Of a stretch of 64,000 bases of DNA, positions 44,390 to 52,611 are shown one piece after another (within the stretch, counting starts at the first letter, position 1; the number at the start of each line of letters is the position of its first letter). The DNA lies in the NCBI GenBank assembly GCA_910575755.1, contig CAJTFO010000003.1, positions 186,001 through 250,000 of the forward strand. The letters run 5' to 3'. The position numbers and the translations under genes are program-made. The stretch is from Desulfovibrionaceae bacterium. GTDB taxonomy: Bacteria > Desulfobacterota > Desulfovibrionia > Desulfovibrionales > Desulfovibrionaceae. The notes under the pieces were generated by a model. That model made no database searches. It saw only the letters and a list, made by a program, of their open reading frames with translations, and had not been told where the DNA came from.

Positions 44390-47300
44390 ATGCATGTGAG
44401 GCTCATTATGGCTTGCAATGGACTTCCTTTGCAAATTGAAATTCAAAAATTTGAATCATCCATTATTATCCCTGTATTTAATCAATGGGAACTGACTCGT
44501 GCCTGTCTCAAGGCATTGGCATCCACGATAAAGGACAAATCTGTAGAAGTCATTGTTGTTGATAATGCTTCCACAGATGTTACTCAAGAAGCCTGTCCAT
44601 TTCTCGGCAAGCAGCTTTTTGGCAATACTTTTCGTTATTTTCGCTGTACAAACAATATGAATTTTGGTCCCGCTTCCAATATTGGCGCGGCAATGGCTGT
44701 GGGCGAGTATCTCATTTTCCTTAATAACGATACTGTCCCTTTGCCTGGATGGTATCAGCCGCTTATTGATGATTTTTCCAGATTCCCCAAGCTTGCCGCT
44801 ACCGGTCCCTTATTGTTGTATCCCAAAAGCGAACCTTTCGGCCATACGGTTCAGCATCTGGGTGTTTTTGTTTCACCGTTTCTCAAAGTCGGGCATCTTT
44901 ATGAAGGCATTCCGGCGGATTCTCCCTTGGCGCGGAAACGTCGCTTTTTTCAAATTATCACAGGCGCTTGTATGGTAATCCCCCGCAAGCTGTTCATTGC
45001 CGTGGGGTTATTTGATGAAGAATTCAGAAACGGTTTTGAGGATGTTGATCTCTGTCTGCGGCTGTGGCAGCAGGGTTATCGGATGACCGTCAATCCAGAA
45101 GCAAAGGTCATCCATCACAAAAGCCAGACTCCCGGCAGGCATCAGCACGAAGAGGCCAATTCCCGCTATCTTTTGCGGAAGTGCCGAAACATGTTCATAC
45201 CGGACTGGCATGTGCATCTGAAAAACGACGGGATGTTTCTGCGGGTTGGGGCATGGCAGACTTTTCAAGCCTCTTTGCCTCCCGAGCAGTGCCGCCGTCT
45301 GGATACCATTGCCCCCATATCCTCCTATGCCGAGTTGAAAGACCTCCTTGTAAGGCATCCATTTTGGGAAAATGGCTGGCGGCGTCTCATTGACGCATGC
45401 CCCACGGAAGCCGAACGAACGACCTTGCAAATCACCATGTACCGGCTTTACCCCGGCGCTGACAAAGCGCTGGAGTTCCATGCCCCGGCTGCGGCGCGGA
45501 AGGACAAAAAACATGCGTCCATCTGGCTCAACAGCTCTATCACCTTTTGCAAATCACTTGAAGAATATGTGACTTCCGCGCGGAATTCCCTGAACTGGTG
45601 CAAAGATATCGGCCTGACCGACATGGCTGCACAGTATGCCGAATGGCTTGCCCATGCGGAAGATTTCAATATTGAGCAGTTACAGCCTTTTCTCACGAAG
45701 TTATGGCAAGCGCTTGTGGCAAACCGGGTCGCGTTGCCTCCCCATGCCGAATGGGCCTATACGGCATGGCGATATAATGTGGACATGCCCCGGCGCGAAA
45801 TCAAAGCCGTGGAGCCCGCTCAGAGTGATGGCAACGGCATTGCCTTCTCCATTCTCATGCCCGTGTATAATCCCAAAGCCGAACATCTCATGGCGGCGCT
45901 GGATTCCATTCTCGCTCAAGACTATCCGCACTGGGAACTGTGCATCGCGGATGATGCGTCCACTGACGCGGCTGTAACGACCATCCTGATGCGCTATGCG
46001 AAGGAGGATGGCAGGATACGTGTCGTCCGGCGAAAGGAAAACGGCCATATCGCCGCCGCCACCAATACGGCGCTGGAAATGGCCTGTAATCCCTGGGCCG
46101 TGCTGATGGATCAGGATGACGTACTGACCCCGGATGCCCTGCGTCTTGTGGCGGCAAGCATAGCAAAACATCCTGAGGGGCTGCTGTTCTATTCTGACGA
46201 AGACAAAATTGATGACAGCGGACGTATCTTTTTTCCCCATTTCAAGAACGGCAAATGGGATTGGGAGTTGCTGCTGTGCCAAAATTTTGTTTCTCATCTT
46301 GGCGTGTACCGCACAGACAGGATGCGGGCGATAGGAGGCTTCAGGGAAGGCTTTCGCGGCTCGCAGGACCATGACCTGGTGCTGCGCTATACCGCCGGGG
46401 CTGAGAGCGCGGCACTGATTCATATTCCGTATGTCCTGTATCACTGGCGTGCCCATGTCGCCAGTACCGCAATGCATGTCAACGCCAAGAGCGAAGCCAC
46501 AGGCAGTGCGCGCCGGGCGGCTCAGGATATTCTTGAGACCGTATCCCCGGGAGCGCTGGCTTGTGCATTGCCCGGCTCCCAGTGGGGGAGGGTCAGGTAT
46601 CCTCTGCCGGACAAGCTCCCTCTGGTCAGTCTGATATGTGATATGGGCGATGCCCTGTCCCTGCTCAAGGCTCAGCTTGCGGCCCTGCATGCCAAGACCG
46701 ACTACAGCAAATGCGAAATTCTTGTGATGTACAGCAAGGCCTGCTCTTCGGCAGATGTTGAGAGTGCCCGGCGTATAACCAGCGCCTGTCGCCATGTTCA
46801 TCTTCTGGCCCTGCCTGCGGAGCATTCACAGGCCCAGCGGCTGGAAACAGCGCGAAAGCACGCACAAGGGCAGGTTGTAGGATTTCTTACTGCCGGACTT
46901 ACACCGCTTTCGGAAGGATGGCTTGAGGAACTGGTGTCCTGCCTCTGTCGCGACACCATAGCGGCCTGCGGCGGCAAGGTGGCCTTGCAGAACGGTACTA
47001 TGGCGCATGGAGGATATCTGGCTGATGCCGGTGGACAACTGAAGGAAATTTTCAGGGGAGCGCCGGTCCAGCAAACTATGTGGTTCGACTGGAACAGGCT
47101 GGCCAGAACCGTGGATGCTCTGGATGGCCTGTGCTTCTTCACCCGCCGGGAAACGCTGGAGCAGGCGGGGGGCTTTGACACCTCTTTGCCCGAATCCTCC
47201 ATACAGGACTACTGCCTGCGCCTTGGCAAAACTGGTTTGCACACCGTGTGGTGGCCTTACGCGGAGTTCATGTTGCCGGGTGAAAAAACGGCGTGTGCCG

Positions 47301-47416
47301 CAAATAAATTCAGGCGTGATCGAGCGTTTCAGGAGCGGAGGGATCATTGCCTCACGCCATGTAACGGAAACTTGGTGATGACGGAAGGCGGGTGGACGTT
47401 ATGTATAAACTGTTAA
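44390..47416 (+). CDS. Tandem GT2 glycosyltransferase
   Basis: A 1008-residue protein with two GT-A (family 2) domains. Domain 1 (about 20-290): 'SSIIIPVFNQWELTRACLKAL', 'VVDNASTD' and 'FLNNDTVPLPGW' (DxD-like). Domain 2 (about 490-720): 'FSILMPVYNPKAEHLMAALDS', 'IADDASTD' and 'VLMDQDDVLTPDAL'. The C-terminal portion (about 760-1008) resembles a third, decayed GT2-like fold. It probably builds two or more linkages of an O-antigen. ATG 44408 (GAGG six bases before) is an alternative start. First gene of the AT-richer glycan island. Confidence 0.87.
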   Translation: MHVRLIMACNGLPLQIEIQKFESSIIIPVFNQWELTRACLKALASTIKDKSVEVIVVDNASTDVTQEACPFLGKQLFGNTFRYFRCTNNMNFGPASNIGAAMAVGEYLIFLNNDTVPLPGWYQPLIDDFSRFPKLAATGPLLLYPKSEPFGHTVQHLGVFVSPFLKVGHLYEGIPADSPLARKRRFFQIITGACMVIPRKLFIAVGLFDEEFRNGFEDVDLCLRLWQQGYRMTVNPEAKVIHHKSQTPGRHQHEEANSRYLLRKCRNMFIPDWHVHLKNDGMFLRVGAWQTFQASLPPEQCRRLDTIAPISSYAELKDLLVRHPFWENGWRRLIDACPTEAERTTLQITMYRLYPGADKALEFHAPAAARKDKKHASIWLNSSITFCKSLEEYVTSARNSLNWCKDIGLTDMAAQYAEWLAHAEDFNIEQLQPFLTKLWQALVANRVALPPHAEWAYTAWRYNVDMPRREIKAVEPAQSDGNGIAFSILMPVYNPKAEHLMAALDSILAQDYPHWELCIADDASTDAAVTTILMRYAKEDGRIRVVRRKENGHIAAATNTALEMACNPWAVLMDQDDVLTPDALRLVAASIAKHPEGLLFYSDEDKIDDSGRIFFPHFKNGKWDWELLLCQNFVSHLGVYRTDRMRAIGGFREGFRGSQDHDLVLRYTAGAESAALIHIPYVLYHWRAHVASTAMHVNAKSEATGSARRAAQDILETVSPGALACALPGSQWGRVRYPLPDKLPLVSLICDMGDALSLLKAQLAALHAKTDYSKCEILVMYSKACSSADVESARRITSACRHVHLLALPAEHSQAQRLETARKHAQGQVVGFLTAGLTPLSEGWLEELVSCLCRDTIAACGGKVALQNGTMAHGGYLADAGGQLKEIFRGAPVQQTMWFDWNRLARTVDALDGLCFFTRRETLEQAGGFDTSLPESSIQDYCLRLGKTGLHTVWWPYAEFMLPGEKTACAANKFRRDRAFQERRDHCLTPCNGNLVMTEGGWTLCINC

Positions 47417-47793
47417 ATTTTGCGGTTCATGGCGACCATTCAGGGAATCTGGTGGCTCTGGAAAAAGGCGTTGACTATGTATTTGATGTTTTAAGAATAT
47501 ACTACATCTGGGGAACTGAAAAAAATGCCATTCGTGGCAAACATGCTCATAACAAACTTAAACAACTTATTGTATGTCTGTCAGGAAGTTGCGATTTTAC
47601 TTTGGACAATGGCAGTGACAGACAGGTATTTCACCTGGAATCACCAACACAGGGATTATACGTAGAAGATTTTGTTTGGAGAGAATTCACAAATTTTTCA
47701 GGAGATTGTATAGTTATGGTTCTTGCCAGTGAACATTATGATGAAACTGATTATATTAGAAATTATGATAAATTTTTGGAACTAATAAAATGA
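47401..47793 (+). CDS. FdtA/QdtA-type dTDP-4-keto-6-deoxyglucose 3,4-isomerase
   Basis: A 130-residue cupin. '[30 protein letters not shown]' (split here as '[19 protein letters not shown]' for the core) holds the catalytic histidines, and '[10 protein letters not shown]' is conserved. Such isomerases shift the keto group so that a 3-amino-3,6-dideoxyhexose can be made. Whether the product is the galacto or gluco isomer cannot be told. The first in-frame ATG is used; GTG 47392 is an alternative, inside the previous gene. The TGA overlaps the next ATG by four bases. Confidence 0.82.
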   Translation: MYKLLNFAVHGDHSGNLVALEKGVDYVFDVLRIYYIWGTEKNAIRGKHAHNKLKQLIVCLSGSCDFTLDNGSDRQVFHLESPTQGLYVEDFVWREFTNFSGDCIVMVLASEHYDETDYIRNYDKFLELIK

Positions 47794-48221
47794 TTCATAA
47801 ATTTTCAGATGTTCAAAGTACAAATATAGGCAAGAACACGTTTATCTGGCAATACTGTGTCGTACTCCCCAATGCAATCATAGGAAATAATTGTAATATA
47901 TGTTCACATTGTTTTATAGAAAATGATGTTATCATAGGAAATAATGTAACTATCAAATGTGGGGTGCAAATTTGGGACGGAATGCGCTTGTATGACAATG
48001 TTTTTATTGGCCCTAATGTTACTTTTTGTAATGACAGATATCCGCAATCCGGCAATAAAAGCTGGAAATGTGAACCAATCATTATCAGGAAAGGTGCTGT
48101 CATCGGAGCAAATGCCACGATTCTTCCGGGAGTGGTCATTGGAGAAAGTGCCATGATTGGCGCAGGCAGTCTCGTCACCAAAAGCGTATCTGCTTATGGG
48201 TTGGTGAAAAGCAGGATGTGA
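47790..48221 (+). CDS. Hexapeptide-repeat N-acetyltransferase (FdtC/QdtC-like)
   Basis: A 143-residue left-handed beta-helix protein. Repeats such as 'IGKNTFIW', 'IGNNCNIC', '[16 protein letters not shown]', '[23 protein letters not shown]' are visible, and His in 'CSHCFIEND' may be catalytic. It should acetylate the amino sugar made by the aminotransferase that follows. The C-terminus is short ('[10 protein letters not shown]') compared with typical 'GNPA...' tails, so the end may be truncated. Overlap ATGA with the isomerase gene. Confidence 0.78.
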   Translation: MIHKFSDVQSTNIGKNTFIWQYCVVLPNAIIGNNCNICSHCFIENDVIIGNNVTIKCGVQIWDGMRLYDNVFIGPNVTFCNDRYPQSGNKSWKCEPIIIRKGAVIGANATILPGVVIGESAMIGAGSLVTKSVSAYGLVKSRM

Positions 48222-48225
48222 GCAA

Positions 48226-49314
48226 ATGATAAAATATCTCGATCTGGCACGCATCAACAGCCGCTTCAGAGCGGATATTGACCGGCGTATAGCTCAGGTG
48301 TTGAACAGCGGCCAGTATCTGCAAGGAGTGGAGAATGATAATTTTTGCCTCAATTTTGCCCGGTATTGCGGTGTAAAATATGTCCTTGGCGTTGGCAATG
48401 GTCTTGATGCGCTACGAATAATGCTCAGGGCGGCGGGGCTTGGCCCCGGAGATGAAGTGATCGTTCCGGCAAATACATTTATCGCCACGATTCTAGCGAT
48501 AACTCAGTGCGGCTGCACACCGGTTCCAGTCGAGCCGAATCTGACAACTTATAATATTGACCCTGTGTATATTGAGCGTGCAATCACGGGCCGGACAAAG
48601 GCAATAATGGCCGTTCATCTTTATGGGCAGATTGCACCCATGCGGGAAATTCAGGAACTGGCCCAAAGGTATGGTCTCCTGGTTTTTGAAGATAGCGCTC
48701 AAGCTCATGGGGCAATCTATGGGGGAAAACGGGCTGGCAATCTGAGTCATGCGGGAGCGTTTTCCTTTTATCCAGGCAAGAATCTGGGAGCACTGGGGGA
48801 CGGGGGCGCCATAACCACTAATGACGAGAGCCTGTACAACAGAGCACACGCTATGGCCAATTATGGCGCACTCAAAAAATATGAACACTATTTCAAGGGG
48901 TGTAATTCGCGATTGGATGAGTTGCAGGCTGCTGTATTGGATGTAAAATTGAAAACTCTTGACAGAGACAATGAGAAACGAAGACATATAGCGCATTATT
49001 ATATAAATAATATAAAAAATGAATTAATCATAAATCCGCAATCGTATAATGAAGACGCGCATGTCTGGCATATTTACCCTGTCAGAGTAAAGAAACGCGC
49101 CTTATTTCAGAGTCACATGCAATCTTGTGGCATAGAGACATTAATTCATTATCCAACTCCACCACATAAACAAAATGCCTATAAAGAATGGATGCAACTT
49201 TCTTTTCCGATAACAGAAAAAATACATAATGAAGTTGTGTCACTTCCTCTGCATCAGGAATTGGAGAAATGGGAAATGGACAAAATAGTGGAGGCGGCAA
49301 ATGCCTTTAACTGA
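48226..49314 (+). CDS. FdtB/QdtB-type sugar aminotransferase
   Basis: A 362-residue DegT/DnrJ family PLP enzyme. The PLP lysine is K185 in 'FSFYPGKNLGALGDGGAI', the Asp is in 'VFEDSAQAHGA', and 'NSRLDELQAAVLDVKL' is typical of FdtB/QdtB. It aminates C3 of dTDP-3-keto-6-deoxyhexose. It follows the isomerase and acetyltransferase by a few bases, making a coherent 3-acetamido-3,6-dideoxyhexose module. dTDP-glucose synthesis genes (rmlA, rmlB) are not in the window. The end overlaps the next gene by 14 bases. Confidence 0.85.
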   Translation: MIKYLDLARINSRFRADIDRRIAQVLNSGQYLQGVENDNFCLNFARYCGVKYVLGVGNGLDALRIMLRAAGLGPGDEVIVPANTFIATILAITQCGCTPVPVEPNLTTYNIDPVYIERAITGRTKAIMAVHLYGQIAPMREIQELAQRYGLLVFEDSAQAHGAIYGGKRAGNLSHAGAFSFYPGKNLGALGDGGAITTNDESLYNRAHAMANYGALKKYEHYFKGCNSRLDELQAAVLDVKLKTLDRDNEKRRHIAHYYINNIKNELIINPQSYNEDAHVWHIYPVRVKKRALFQSHMQSCGIETLIHYPTPPHKQNAYKEWMQLSFPITEKIHNEVVSLPLHQELEKWEMDKIVEAANAFN

Positions 49315-50239
49315 AAGACCTCTATGCTCTGTTTGCTGTGTTGGATACAAGCATGCAAAGTATATTGATGACTGCATCAGATCTATCTGGAAAAACAGCT
49401 ATCAGAATATAGAAATAATTGCTCTTGACGATGGTTCTGATGACGGCAGCCTTGAAAAATTAAAAAGGTTGCAAAAAATCAGTCCTTGTCCATTTGAAAT
49501 TTTAGAGCAGGAGCGTACCGGAAATGTAGGTAGAAACTTTAATAGAACATTTAGCGCTTCTCATGGCGAATATATTTTATTTATGGCTATGGATGATATG
49601 CTCTTTCCTGACTCTATTGAGAGTAAAATTGATATAATGTGCACAGATAAAAATTGTGTTTTTACCGCAAATACGATGTCATTCAAAATAAACCAAAAAA
49701 GATTGTTTCAAAATTTAACCCCGCTTAATTACATCAATTCATATGACATTGATACACTTCTTGAATTAGAAAGAACTGTTTTTCATACATTTTATATTCA
49801 AAACGCAATATTTAAAAGAGATATAATCAAAAGTGTACATGCATTTAATGAGAAAATGATCGGTGATGATATAGTATTAAGAACAAAGATATTCCTTTTT
49901 TTGCAAAAACATCATGAATATAGATATCTGTTTTTACAATCACCTGGATTTATTTATAGAGAGCATAGTGGAAATGCACATAGAGACCGCTTGCGGCAGT
50001 TGAAGCTGGTATTCCAATATCATGACGTATTTTGGAACTCCCACCCACTACCACAAATAGTAAAGCAATGGGTGCTAGACGCTATCAGTAATCTTGTTTT
50101 CAGTGATGCACTCAAGATTTTTACGTTCAGTCCCAAGGCTACCACCTATCTCCTGGATATGGATATTGTGCAAGCTCTGAATGCAACAGTAGCCAAAGAA
50201 AATATGATATCAGCCCCTACCGCCAGAAGCGGAGCGTGA
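49301..50239 (+). CDS. GT2 glycosyltransferase
   Basis: A 312-residue GT-A protein with 'CSVCCVGYKHAKYIDDCIRSIW', 'IIALDDGSDDGS' (nucleotide-binding DDGS) and 'GEYILFMAMDDMLFP' (DxD variant MDD). It lacks signal or membrane helices. It overlaps the aminotransferase end, so translation is coupled. AT-rich codon use is marked compared with housekeeping genes. Confidence 0.84.
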   Translation: MPLTERPLCSVCCVGYKHAKYIDDCIRSIWKNSYQNIEIIALDDGSDDGSLEKLKRLQKISPCPFEILEQERTGNVGRNFNRTFSASHGEYILFMAMDDMLFPDSIESKIDIMCTDKNCVFTANTMSFKINQKRLFQNLTPLNYINSYDIDTLLELERTVFHTFYIQNAIFKRDIIKSVHAFNEKMIGDDIVLRTKIFLFLQKHHEYRYLFLQSPGFIYREHSGNAHRDRLRQLKLVFQYHDVFWNSHPLPQIVKQWVLDAISNLVFSDALKIFTFSPKATTYLLDMDIVQALNATVAKENMISAPTARSGA

Positions 50240-50243
50240 GAAT

Positions 50244-51446
50244 ATGCACCCTGCTCAGGATTGCAACAAACGATATCAATACGCTTTTCAGCGTATGCGT
50301 GAGAAATATACTCATGGAGAAAAAATACGGGTAGGTTTCAGCGTGATCTTTGACAGTGTATTTCCGCTACGGCACGTTTTTGAGCTGATGCTTGAGGACG
50401 AACTTTTTTCTCCTTTCCTTATCGCTATGCCGGATATATCACGTGGAAGATACCATATGCTGGAGACTTACATCCGGACATGTGCTTCTCTACAGATGCA
50501 TTACCCTAATGCAAAATTGGTACGAACATATGATCCAAAACATGATTCTTTTTTTGAGGCTGTATCTGCATGCGATTTATATTGTCCAGCCAATCCGTAT
50601 GACGCCATGTCCCACCCCGATATGAGGCTTGATTCCTTTTTTAATAAATATATACCAGTATTTTATACTCCTTATGGGCCAAGTGTATCAAATGCATCTC
50701 TCAAATTTATTTGCAATTCTTATCATAAATTTTGGCGGTTTTATGCACAAGCTAAAATTGAAATGGATATACTGAAATCTGATAATGTACGGTTTAGTGG
50801 ATTTGCCAAGCTGGATAGAATGCCTGAGATTATAAAAAATTCAACAGGTCGCAAAAAAATTATTATTGCTCCTCATCATTCTATATTTGCAGGTCAGAAT
50901 AGCATCACTTATGGACATTTTTTACAATATTCAGATTTGATATCACGGTTGCCACAAATTTTTCCATCAATTGATTTTATTTTTCGACCTCACCCTCTTT
51001 TATTATGCAATCTTAATAAATTTTGGGGAGAAGATAAAACTGTAGCGTGGCTGGCAACAATGCGCAAAAATGGTAATGTTAAAATCCAGTTTAGTGGAGA
51101 TTTTTTATCAACATTTGTTGATTCAGATGCTCTTATTCATGATTGTGGTTCTTTTCTTGCTGAATATATTTTTACAAAAAAGCCATGCTTATATATGTGG
51201 GACTATGATAATGATTTGCTTGAACAATTCAGCATACTAGGAAAAAAATGTCTTGATGCTCATTATATTGCATATGAAGAATCACATATTCTTAGATTTA
51301 TTAATGATGTTGTTATAAATGGACATGATGTAATGAGAGATAAAAGAATAAATCTATTTCATAGACTTGATCATAATTATCCAAATTGCTCAAAATTTAT
51401 TATGGATGATATTAAAAACGAGATTTTAGATTCATATCACAATTGA
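50244..51446 (+). CDS. CDP-glycerol glycerophosphotransferase-like protein
   Basis: A 400-residue GT-B-like protein. 'IIIAPHHSIFAG', 'FRPHPLLLCN' and 'DALIHDCGSFLAEYIFTKKPCLYM' match the donor-binding region of TagB/TagF-type glycerophosphotransferases. The next gene encodes a TagD-like cytidylyltransferase, which would supply CDP-glycerol. Together they suggest glycerol-phosphate (or similar polyol-phosphate) decoration of the glycan. The protein lacks clear membrane helices, so it may bind lipid-linked glycan peripherally. Confidence 0.7.
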   Translation: MHPAQDCNKRYQYAFQRMREKYTHGEKIRVGFSVIFDSVFPLRHVFELMLEDELFSPFLIAMPDISRGRYHMLETYIRTCASLQMHYPNAKLVRTYDPKHDSFFEAVSACDLYCPANPYDAMSHPDMRLDSFFNKYIPVFYTPYGPSVSNASLKFICNSYHKFWRFYAQAKIEMDILKSDNVRFSGFAKLDRMPEIIKNSTGRKKIIIAPHHSIFAGQNSITYGHFLQYSDLISRLPQIFPSIDFIFRPHPLLLCNLNKFWGEDKTVAWLATMRKNGNVKIQFSGDFLSTFVDSDALIHDCGSFLAEYIFTKKPCLYMWDYDNDLLEQFSILGKKCLDAHYIAYEESHILRFINDVVINGHDVMRDKRINLFHRLDHNYPNCSKFIMDDIKNEILDSYHN

Positions 51447-51469
51447 GCATTGTAAAAGGTAAGCAACTA

Positions 51470-51889
51470 ATGAAAAAAGTCCTGACTGTCGGTGTTTTTG
51501 ATTATTTTCATTATGGACATTTAAGACTATTTTGCCAAATTAAAAATCATTATCCAAATAGTCACTTAATTGTTGCTGTTCAGCATGAAGATTTTATTCT
51601 TAAGTATAAACCTGAATCTGTTATTTTTTATTCTACTGAAATACGTTGTGAATTTATTCGTTCTCTACGGCAAGTCGATCAGGTAATCACCTATGAGAGT
51701 GTTGCTGATATTGTCCGTAAAATCGATTTTGACGTTTTTGCTGTGGGAGAAGATCAGAATCACTCTGGATTTCAGGCGGCTATGGCCTATTGTGTAAAAA
51801 ATCGAAGAGGAATTTTGCACCTTTCCCGCACCGCAAATATTAGTTCCTCCATGATAAAAGGTAATTTTGAATTCAGGAGACCGGTATGA
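51470..51889 (+). CDS. TagD-like cytidylyltransferase
   Basis: A 139-residue nucleotidyltransferase. 'VLTVGVFDYFHYGHLRLF' contains the HxGH motif, and 'SRTANISSSMIKG' corresponds to the RTxGISTT motif in degenerate form. It should make CDP-glycerol or a related CDP-alcohol. A TTG start at 51443 is also possible but ATG 51470 has AAGGT upstream. It overlaps the next gene by four bases. Confidence 0.75.
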   Translation: MKKVLTVGVFDYFHYGHLRLFCQIKNHYPNSHLIVAVQHEDFILKYKPESVIFYSTEIRCEFIRSLRQVDQVITYESVADIVRKIDFDVFAVGEDQNHSGFQAAMAYCVKNRRGILHLSRTANISSSMIKGNFEFRRPV

Positions 51890-52611
51890 TTGACTATGAC
51901 AATATTAAAACTTTTTGGGAATCTAGGAGCAGATGTTCGACGAAACATCCAGAGAGCATGGTAAACTTTGAAGATGATACGGTGCTATTACGCGAAAAAA
52001 TCAAGGGGGAAACCGACGCGATTATGCCGCTTTTTATGTTTGCGCCACATATGGATGTGCTGGATATGGGGGCAGGTTGGGGGCAGTGGGCATTGCGCTT
52101 TGCCCCGCTTGTATCGAGTGTGACGGCGGTGGACTATCAGCAAAACTTTTTGGACCAAGGTCGCAAGGCGGCGCAAGAGTCGGGTTTGAATAATATCGAA
52201 TTCTGCTGCTGTCCAGTAGAGGAATATAAGCCCAGCAAGAAATTCCATCGTATTTTCTTTTCCGGTATATTTGTACATCTCTCGGATGAGCATATAAAGA
52301 GAACCCTTGGCAATGTATTACCTTTTCTCTTTCCCAAGGGACTTGTAATTTTACGCGAACCAACAAGTATATTAAACGAGAATTATCAGCTTGATCATAT
52401 ATATTCCGAGGCTCTACGCTGTAATTATTCCGCACTCTACAGAACAGCAGATGAATTGAAAAGACTGTGGTCTCAGTTTGGATTTTTTTGCTGCAAGGAA
52501 GGTCAGATTTTTCCAGAAGGGAGTATGCAAAATAAATTTTCTGAAACAAGACTATGTTATTATGTGTTTAGCAAAAAAGCAAATGATAAATACATTATCA
52601 ACAATGTATAA
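51886..52611 (+). CDS. SAM-dependent methyltransferase
   Basis: A 241-residue class I methyltransferase. Motif I is 'VLDMGAGWGQWALRFA' with the acidic D of motif II in 'TAVDYQQNFL'. It may methylate a sugar or phosphate of the glycan. It overlaps the TagD-like gene by ATGA and the next gene by eight bases. Confidence 0.82.
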   Translation: MIDYDNIKTFWESRSRCSTKHPESMVNFEDDTVLLREKIKGETDAIMPLFMFAPHMDVLDMGAGWGQWALRFAPLVSSVTAVDYQQNFLDQGRKAAQESGLNNIEFCCCPVEEYKPSKKFHRIFFSGIFVHLSDEHIKRTLGNVLPFLFPKGLVILREPTSILNENYQLDHIYSEALRCNYSALYRTADELKRLWSQFGFFCCKEGQIFPEGSMQNKFSETRLCYYVFSKKANDKYIINNV